Assembly (NCBI GenBank): GCA_023437865.1
Contig: JAEZFE010000087.1
Coordinates: 1-5,714 of the forward strand
Length of the DNA: 5,714 nt
From: Pseudomonadota bacterium
Lineage (GTDB): Bacteria > Pseudomonadota > Alphaproteobacteria > Rhodospirillales > Magnetospirillaceae
Direction: 5' to 3'
The position numbers and the translations under genes are program-made. Under the pieces are notes generated by a model, which saw only the letters and a program-made list of their open reading frames with translations, was not told the origin of the DNA and searched no databases. Positions 1 through 5,714 of this stretch are shown in pieces; within the stretch, counting starts at the first letter, position 1, and every line of letters begins with the position of its first letter.

Positions 1-39
1 CTCCGGACCGCTTGGCCGCCGCCTCAATGGCGGCAGATC

Positions 40-68
40 GCAGCGTGCGCCGGCTGAGCGCACGCTGC
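40..68 (-). terminator. GC-rich hairpin after purL, possible terminator
   Basis: Bases 40-50 (GCAGCGTGCGC) and 58-68 (GCGCACGCTGC) are perfect reverse complements, giving an 11-bp stem with a 7-base loop. Read on the minus strand, the hairpin begins 19 bases after the purL stop codon, where a transcript terminator or a 3'-end protecting structure would sit. Neither strand has a run of T after the stem, so it is not a textbook intrinsic terminator. It could work with Rho, act only as a barrier to 3' exonucleases, or serve a convergent gene to the left. The stem is certain; the function is inferred. Confidence 0.5.
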
Positions 69-87
69 TCTCACCGAAACGGCGGGC

Positions 88-2282
<2,195 letters not shown>

Positions 2283-2286
<4 letters not shown>

Positions 2287-2972
2287 GACAGCGCCTCCAC
2301 CAGCGAATCGAACATCAGCTTGCCGTCGGCCCCGCCCAGCAGGTCCTCGGCCAGGCGCTCGGGGTGCGGCATCAGGCCCAGAACGTTGAACTTGTCGTTG
2401 TATACGCCGGCCACGTTGCCCAAGCTGCCGTTGGGATTGGTGGCGTCATTCACCTTGCCGTCGGCGCTGGCGTAGCGGAAGGCGATCTGGCCGTTATCCT
2501 CCATCTCGCGGAAGAGATGGGGCTCGACGAAATAATTGCCCTCGGCATGGGCGATGGGGAAGCGCACCACGTCGCCAGCACGATAGTAGCGGCAGAAATC
2601 GGTGCGGTCGTTCTCCACCTTCAGGAACACGTCCTTGCAGATGAACTTCAGGTTCTTGTTGCGCATCAGCACGCCGGGCAGCAGGCCGGCCTCGGTGATG
2701 ACCTGGAAGCCATTGCAGATGCCGAGCACACGGGTGCCCTTAGCGGCGCGGGCCGTGACCTCGCGCATGATCGGCGAATGCGCGGCCATGGCGCCGCAGC
2801 GCAGGTAGTCGCCATAGGAGAATCCGCCGGGCACGACGATCAGATCGACGGCAGGCAGGTCGGTGTCGCGGTGCCAAACCATATGCGGCTTGGCCCCCAT
2901 GCTGGCCTCAAGCGCCACCGCGACGTCGCGGTCGCAGTTGGAGCCGGGGAAAACGATGACGGCGGCTTTCAC
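2283..2972 (-). CDS. purQ: Phosphoribosylformylglycinamidine synthase, glutamine amidotransferase subunit PurQ
   Basis: PurQ hydrolyses glutamine and passes the ammonia to PurL for FGAM synthesis. The 229-residue product is a complete class I (triad) glutaminase. It opens with [16 protein letters not shown], typical of Pur[16 protein letters not shown] (49-63) is the family motif, GICNGFQ (84-90) holds the nucleophile Cys86, and MPHPER (201-206) holds the catalytic His203 and Glu205. The length matches the free-standing family. The same frame stays open to 3293, but the extra residues do not resemble PurQ and would overlap the divergent permease gene. The GTG at 2972-2970 is preferred because the family N-terminus begins there and AGGGA lies 6 bases before it. 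The TGA stop overlaps the purL GTG (GTGA). No purS reading frame is seen upstream before the divergent gene. Confidence 0.97.
2294..2298 (-). promoter_or_regulatory. Ribosome binding site of purL
   Basis: The minus strand reads GGAGG here, 7 bases before the GTG at 2286-2284. It lies inside the last codons of purQ and supports the GTG as the true start of purL. Confidence 0.8.
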
Positions 2973-2978
2973 GGGCGA

Positions 2979-2983
2979 TCCCT
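2979..2983 (-). promoter_or_regulatory. Ribosome binding site of purQ
   Basis: The minus strand reads AGGGA, 6 bases before the GTG at 2972-2970. Together with the conserved PurQ N-terminus it decides this start over longer in-frame alternatives. Confidence 0.7.
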
Positions 2984-3078
2984 GCAAAATTGGGTCGGGA
3001 ACGGCCTTCTTAATACGGAAGCAAGCATCTTTCCAGTCCGAAGGGGGATGGGTCTGCGGAATGCGGAAAGCCCCATAC

Positions 3079-3091
3079 TTGTCACTGACAA
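3079..3091. promoter_or_regulatory. Perfect palindrome overlapping the -35, possible operator
   Basis: TTGTCA-C-TGACAA is a perfect 6-1-6 inverted repeat whose left arm is the predicted -35 hexamer. A dimeric regulator bound here would block polymerase. I cannot assign it to a known regulator. A palindrome this short can occur by chance, but its position raises its weight. Confidence 0.4.
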
Positions 3092-3107
3092 TCAATCGCA
3101 ATACCAT
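3079..3107 (+). promoter_or_regulatory. Predicted sigma70-like promoter of the iron-transport operon
   Basis: TTGTCA (3079-3084) matches the -35 consensus at 5 of 6 positions. TACCAT (3102-3107) matches the -10 consensus at 4 of 6, with the ideal 17-base spacer. Transcription would start about 7 bases after the -10, at 3114-3115, which is the A of the permease ATG. The elements are seen; promoter activity is inferred. Confidence 0.45.
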
Positions 3108-3111
3108 TGCG
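3097..3111. promoter_or_regulatory. Perfect inverted repeat overlapping the -10, possible iron-responsive operator
   Basis: CGCAAT-ACC-ATTGCG has perfect 6-bp arms with a 3-base spacer and spans the predicted -10, ending 3 bases before the ATG. Its size (15 bp, 7-1-7 with one mismatched pair) resembles the layout of a Fur-family site, and the operon downstream encodes an iron importer. The bases match the classical 19-bp E. coli Fur box poorly (8 of 19 in my alignment), so a Fur, Mur or Irr assignment is only a guess from context. Confidence 0.4.
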
Positions 3112-3114
3112 CCC

Positions 3115-4800
3115 ATGCCCTCGCCTTCGACGCCCGCGCGCCCATTTCCACACATTCTGAAGGGTCTCCCCCGTCCTGACGGCTGGGGAGTGACGGTGGC
3201 CGTGCTGGCGCTGCTGGTGGCGCTGCCGGTGCTGTCGGTCGCCGCCAACGTGTTGGCGCCGACCCAGGGCGTGTGGGGCCATCTGGCCGCCACCGTGCTG
3301 CCAACCTATGTGCTGAACTCGCTATGGCTGATGCTGGGCGTCGGCTTCGGCGTGGCGGTGGGCGGCGTGGGCGCGGCCTGGCTGGTGACCATGTGCCGCT
3401 TCCCCCTCAGCCGCCAGCTGGAATGGGCGCTGCTGCTGCCCATGGCCATGCCGGCCTATGTGGTGGCCTACACCTATACCGGCCTGTTCGACTTCGCCGG
3501 CCCGGTCCAGGGCGCCCTGCGGACCCTGTTCGGCTGGCGCACGGCGCGTGATTATTGGTTCCCCGAGGTGCGCTCGCTGGGCGGTGCGGTCCTGGTCATG
3601 GCCTCGGTGCTCTACCCCTACGTCTACATGCTGGCGCGCGCGGCCTTCCTCGAGCAATCGGTCTGCGTCATGGAGGCCAGCCGCACGCTAGGCTGCCGGC
3701 CGTGGCACGCCTTCACCCGCGTCGCCCTGCCGCTGGCGCGCCCGGCCATTGCCGCCGGCATCGCGCTGGCGCTGATGGAAACGCTGAACGATTTCGGCAC
3801 GGTGCATTACTTTGCGGTGGATACCTTCGCCACCGGCATCTACCGCACCTGGATGGGCATGGGCCAGCCCGCCGTAGCCGCGCAACTGGGCGCATTGCTG
3901 ATGGTGTTCGTGCTGGCGCTGATCCTGATCGAGCGCCAGTCGCGCGGGGCGGCCAAGGCACACCACACCACCAACCGCTACCGCTCGCTGCCGCGCATTC
4001 CGCTGACCGGCCTGCGCGCGGCGGCGGCACTGCTGTTCTGCGCTGCGCCCATCGTGCTGGGCTTCCTGCTGCCGGGCGGCATGCTGGCGGCGTGGGCCTT
4101 GAGCACGCCCACCAGCCTGTCCGACTTCCCCCACCTTGCCCGTAACTCGCTGCTGCTGGCCGGCCTGGCCGGTGCCGCCGCGGTGGCCATGGCGCTGGTG
4201 CTGGCCTATGCCCAGCGCATGCACCCTACCCCGCTGGTCAAGGGCGCGGTGCGGCTGGCCTCGCTCGGCTATGCCATTCCCGGCTCGGTGATCGCGGTGG
4301 GGACGCTGGTGCCGCTGACCGCGCTGGACAAGGCGGTGGCCGGGATCATCGAACGCGTCATCGGCGCCTCGCCCGGCCTGCTGCTGACCGGCAGCGTGTT
4401 CGCGCTGATCTACGCCTACCTGGTGCGCTTCCTCGCCATCTCCACCAATACGGTGGAGGCATCGCTGGCGAAGGTCACTCCGTCCATGGAGGCGGCGGCG
4501 CGCACCCTGGGCCTGGGCAGCGTGGCGACCCTGCGCCGCGTCCACGCTCCGCTGATCCGCGGCAGCCTGCTGTCGGCCGCGCTCCTGGTCTTCGTTGACG
4601 TGATGAAGGAGCTGCCGGCCACCCTGATCATCCGCCCGTTCAATTTCGACACCCTGGCGACCCGCACCTTCACCCTGGCCTCCGACGAACGGCTGGCCGA
4701 CGCCGCGCTGCCGGCCCTGGCCATCGTGCTAGTGGGGCTGGTGCCGGTGGTACTACTGAGCCGGGCCATCACGCGGTCGCGGCCGGGAGAGAATGCATGA
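3115..4800 (+). CDS. fbpB: Ferric iron ABC transporter, fused permease (FbpB/SfuB family)
   Basis: This inner-membrane protein forms the channel of a binding-protein-dependent importer, most likely for Fe3+. The 561 residues hold two fused permease domains, each with an EAA loop that contacts the ATPase: MEASRTLGCRPWHAF (186-200) and MEAAARTLGLGSVATL (458-473). About twelve hydrophobic segments are visible, the first at about 24-46, others near 66-92, 103-125, 155-178, 206-225 and 253-273, with a similar set in the second half up to about 528-549. The C-terminal stretch with KELPATLIIRPFNFD (498-512) and ASDERLADAALPAL (522-535) is typical of the ferric-iron branch rather than thiamine or polyamine permeases. 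The ATG at 3115 gives a short cytoplasmic tail before the first membrane segment. It has no Shine-Dalgarno, consistent with a leaderless message. An in-frame ATG at 3061 (579 aa) is the alternative. The TGA stop overlaps the next gene's ATG. Confidence 0.9.
   Translation: MPSPSTPARPFPHILKGLPRPDGWGVTVAVLALLVALPVLSVAANVLAPTQGVWGHLAATVLPTYVLNSLWLMLGVGFGVAVGGVGAAWLVTMCRFPLSRQLEWALLLPMAMPAYVVAYTYTGLFDFAGPVQGALRTLFGWRTARDYWFPEVRSLGGAVLVMASVLYPYVYMLARAAFLEQSVCVMEASRTLGCRPWHAFTRVALPLARPAIAAGIALALMETLNDFGTVHYFAVDTFATGIYRTWMGMGQPAVAAQLGALLMVFVLALILIERQSRGAAKAHHTTNRYRSLPRIPLTGLRAAAALLFCAAPIVLGFLLPGGMLAAWALSTPTSLSDFPHLARNSLLLAGLAGAAAVAMALVLAYAQRMHPTPLVKGAVRLASLGYAIPGSVIAVGTLVPLTALDKAVAGIIERVIGASPGLLLTGSVFALIYAYLVRFLAISTNTVEASLAKVTPSMEAAARTLGLGSVATLRRVHAPLIRGSLLSAALLVFVDVMKELPATLIIRPFNFDTLATRTFTLASDERLADAALPALAIVLVGLVPVVLLSRAITRSRPGENA
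4786..4790 (+). promoter_or_regulatory. Ribosome binding site of the ATPase gene
   Basis: GGAGA lies 6 bases before the ATG at 4797, inside the last codons of the permease gene. It supports this start and suggests that the ATPase is translated from the same message. Confidence 0.65.
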
Positions 4801-5714
4801 GCGAGCAAACCGGCCTGATCCTCGACGGCCTGACCCATTTCTACGGCGACCGCGCGGTGGTCAAGGACGTCACGTTGCAGATCGGGCCGGGCGAGCTGGT
4901 GTGCCTGCTGGGGCCGTCGGGCTGCGGCAAGACCACGACATTGCGCATCGCCGCCGGCCTGGAAGCCGCCCGCCACGGCCGCGTACTGCTCAACGGCAGG
5001 CTGGTGTCGGGTGGGGGCGTCCATTTGCCGCCCGAGGAACGCCATGTCGGCTTCCTGTTCCAGGACTACGCGCTGTTCCCGCACCTGAACGTCACCGGCA
5101 ATGTGGAATTCGGCATCACCCACCTGCCCAAGGCCGAGCGCCGCGCCCGCGCCCTGGAGATGCTGGCGCAGGTGGGCATGGACGATTACGCCCAGGCGTG
5201 GCCGCACCAGCTTTCCGGCGGCCAGCAGCAGCGCGTCGGCCTCGCCCGCGCGCTGGCACCCCGGCCCAGCCTGATGCTGCTGGACGAGCCGTTCTCGGGA
5301 CTGGACAAGCGCCTGCGCGACCAGATCCGCGACGAGACCCTGCGCGTGCTCAAGACCAACCGGGTCGCCACCCTGATGGTCACCCACGACCCGGAGGAAG
5401 CCATGTTCATGGCCGACCGCATCGCGGTCATGCGGGCGGGGCGCATCATCCAGCTCGACCGCCCGGCGACGCTGTACGACCAGCCGGCGGCCCCCTTCGT
5501 CGCGTCGTTCTTCGGCGAGGTCAACGTCCTTCAGGCCCGCGCCGAGAACGGCGCGGTGCGCACTGCCCTCGGCAGTTTCCCCGCCCCCGGCCTGCGCAAC
5601 GGCGAGGATGCCCAGGTGCTGATCCGCCCCGAGGGCGTGGCTGTCACCCCCGATGCCGCCGGCATAGCCCAGGTGCTCACCATGCGCCTGTTGGGCCGCT
5701 CCACCCTCCTCCAC
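4797..5714 (+). CDS. fbpC: Ferric iron ABC transporter, ATP-binding protein (FbpC family), 3' end outside window
   Basis: This is the cytoplasmic ATPase that drives the permease encoded immediately upstream. From the ATG at 4797 the frame is open for 306 residues to the window edge. The nucleotide-binding domain is complete: Walker A GPSGCGKTT (39-47), Q-loop Gln89 in FQDYALFPHL, signature LSGGQQQR (139-146), Walker B LMLLDEP (159-165), D-loop SGLD (167-170) and switch His197 in VTHDPEEA. After about residue 240 (SFFGEVNVL) a TOBE-type regulatory domain begins, with the hallmark VLIRPEGV (274-281). Family members usually have about 340-360 residues, so some 40-50 are probably missing here. 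The ATG overlaps the permease stop by 4 bases (ATGA), marking a two-gene coupled unit. Sequence alone separates Fe3+ from other TOBE importers (putrescine, sulfate) poorly; the iron call rests mainly on the partner permease. Confidence 0.92.
   Translation, partial: MSEQTGLILDGLTHFYGDRAVVKDVTLQIGPGELVCLLGPSGCGKTTTLRIAAGLEAARHGRVLLNGRLVSGGGVHLPPEERHVGFLFQDYALFPHLNVTGNVEFGITHLPKAERRARALEMLAQVGMDDYAQAWPHQLSGGQQQRVGLARALAPRPSLMLLDEPFSGLDKRLRDQIRDETLRVLKTNRVATLMVTHDPEEAMFMADRIAVMRAGRIIQLDRPATLYDQPAAPFVASFFGEVNVLQARAENGAVRTALGSFPAPGLRNGEDAQVLIRPEGVAVTPDAAGIAQVLTMRLLGRSTLLH

Larger units (their letters stand above)
2973..3114. promoter_or_regulatory. Divergent intergenic control region, purQ / iron permease
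   Basis: These 142 bp separate the GTG of purQ from the ATG of the permease and must hold control signals for both operons unless the true starts differ. The permease-proximal third holds two perfect palindromes and a sigma70-like promoter, listed separately. A tandem 7-bp direct repeat (TGCGGAA twice, 3055-3068) lies further upstream. On the purQ side I see no strong promoter: TTGCGA and TATGGG separated by 18 bases on the minus strand, or TATTAA at 3015-3010, are weak candidates. I see no purS-like or other small gene here. Confidence 0.6.

Noticed and set aside
1..87. Partial gene at the left edge
   Set aside because: Several frames are open through part of this stretch on both strands, but none has a convincing start, ribosome binding site or recognisable sequence, and the hairpin occupies a third of it.
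3093..3111. Classical 19-bp Fur box
   Set aside because: Aligned to the GATAAT-type consensus it matches only about 8 of 19 positions. The inverted repeat is kept as an unassigned operator candidate instead.
2863..3114. Upstream extension of the permease frame back to an ATG at 2863
   Set aside because: These residues are antisense to purQ and have no permease character. ATG 3115 gives a normal short tail before the first membrane segment.
2364..3179. Plus-strand open frame of 271 codons opposite purQ
   Set aside because: It mirrors purQ, has His/Gly/Ala-rich composition, and overlaps the permease start in another frame.
2973..3293. N-terminal extension of purQ in the same frame up to 3293
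   Set aside because: The extra 107 residues do not look like PurQ and lie antisense to the permease start. The conserved N-terminus plus a ribosome binding site place the start at 2972.
4416..5714. Minus-strand open frame of 432 codons opposite the permease end and the ATPase
   Set aside because: It runs antisense across two genes with clear motifs and shows no recognisable domain. It is a codon-bias shadow.

Overview
The window is GC-rich chromosomal DNA, probably from an alphaproteobacterium. Gene content, a small-type PurL beside a separate PurQ, and protein style fit Rhodospirillales such as Magnetospirillum, but the genus is an inference from recall, not from a search. I see no mobile element, CRISPR array, tRNA or rRNA.

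Layout: bases 1-87 hold no assignable gene, but contain a perfect 11-bp GC-rich hairpin just beyond the end of purL. The minus strand then carries a purine pair: purQ (2283-2972) is transcribed first, followed by purL (88-2286), joined by a 4-base GTGA overlap. These are the glutaminase and synthetase subunits of FGAM synthase, the fourth step of de novo purine synthesis. The third subunit of this type of enzyme, PurS, is not encoded upstream of purQ in this window.

Bases 2973-3114 form a 142-bp divergent intergenic region. It holds two perfect short palindromes 5 bp apart, at 3079-3091 and 3097-3111. They coincide with the -35 and -10 elements of a sigma70-like promoter predicted to start transcription at or next to the ATG of the plus-strand operon, implying a leaderless mRNA.

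The plus strand (3115 to the window end) encodes a ferric-iron type ABC importer: a fused two-domain permease (FbpB/SfuB family, 561 aa) and its ATPase (FbpC family, cut by the window edge after 306 residues), joined by a 4-base ATGA overlap. The periplasmic iron-binding protein (FbpA) is not in the window. The two operons are each ordinary. The least explained part is the palindrome-rich control region between them; I found no convincing evidence of a new biological system.
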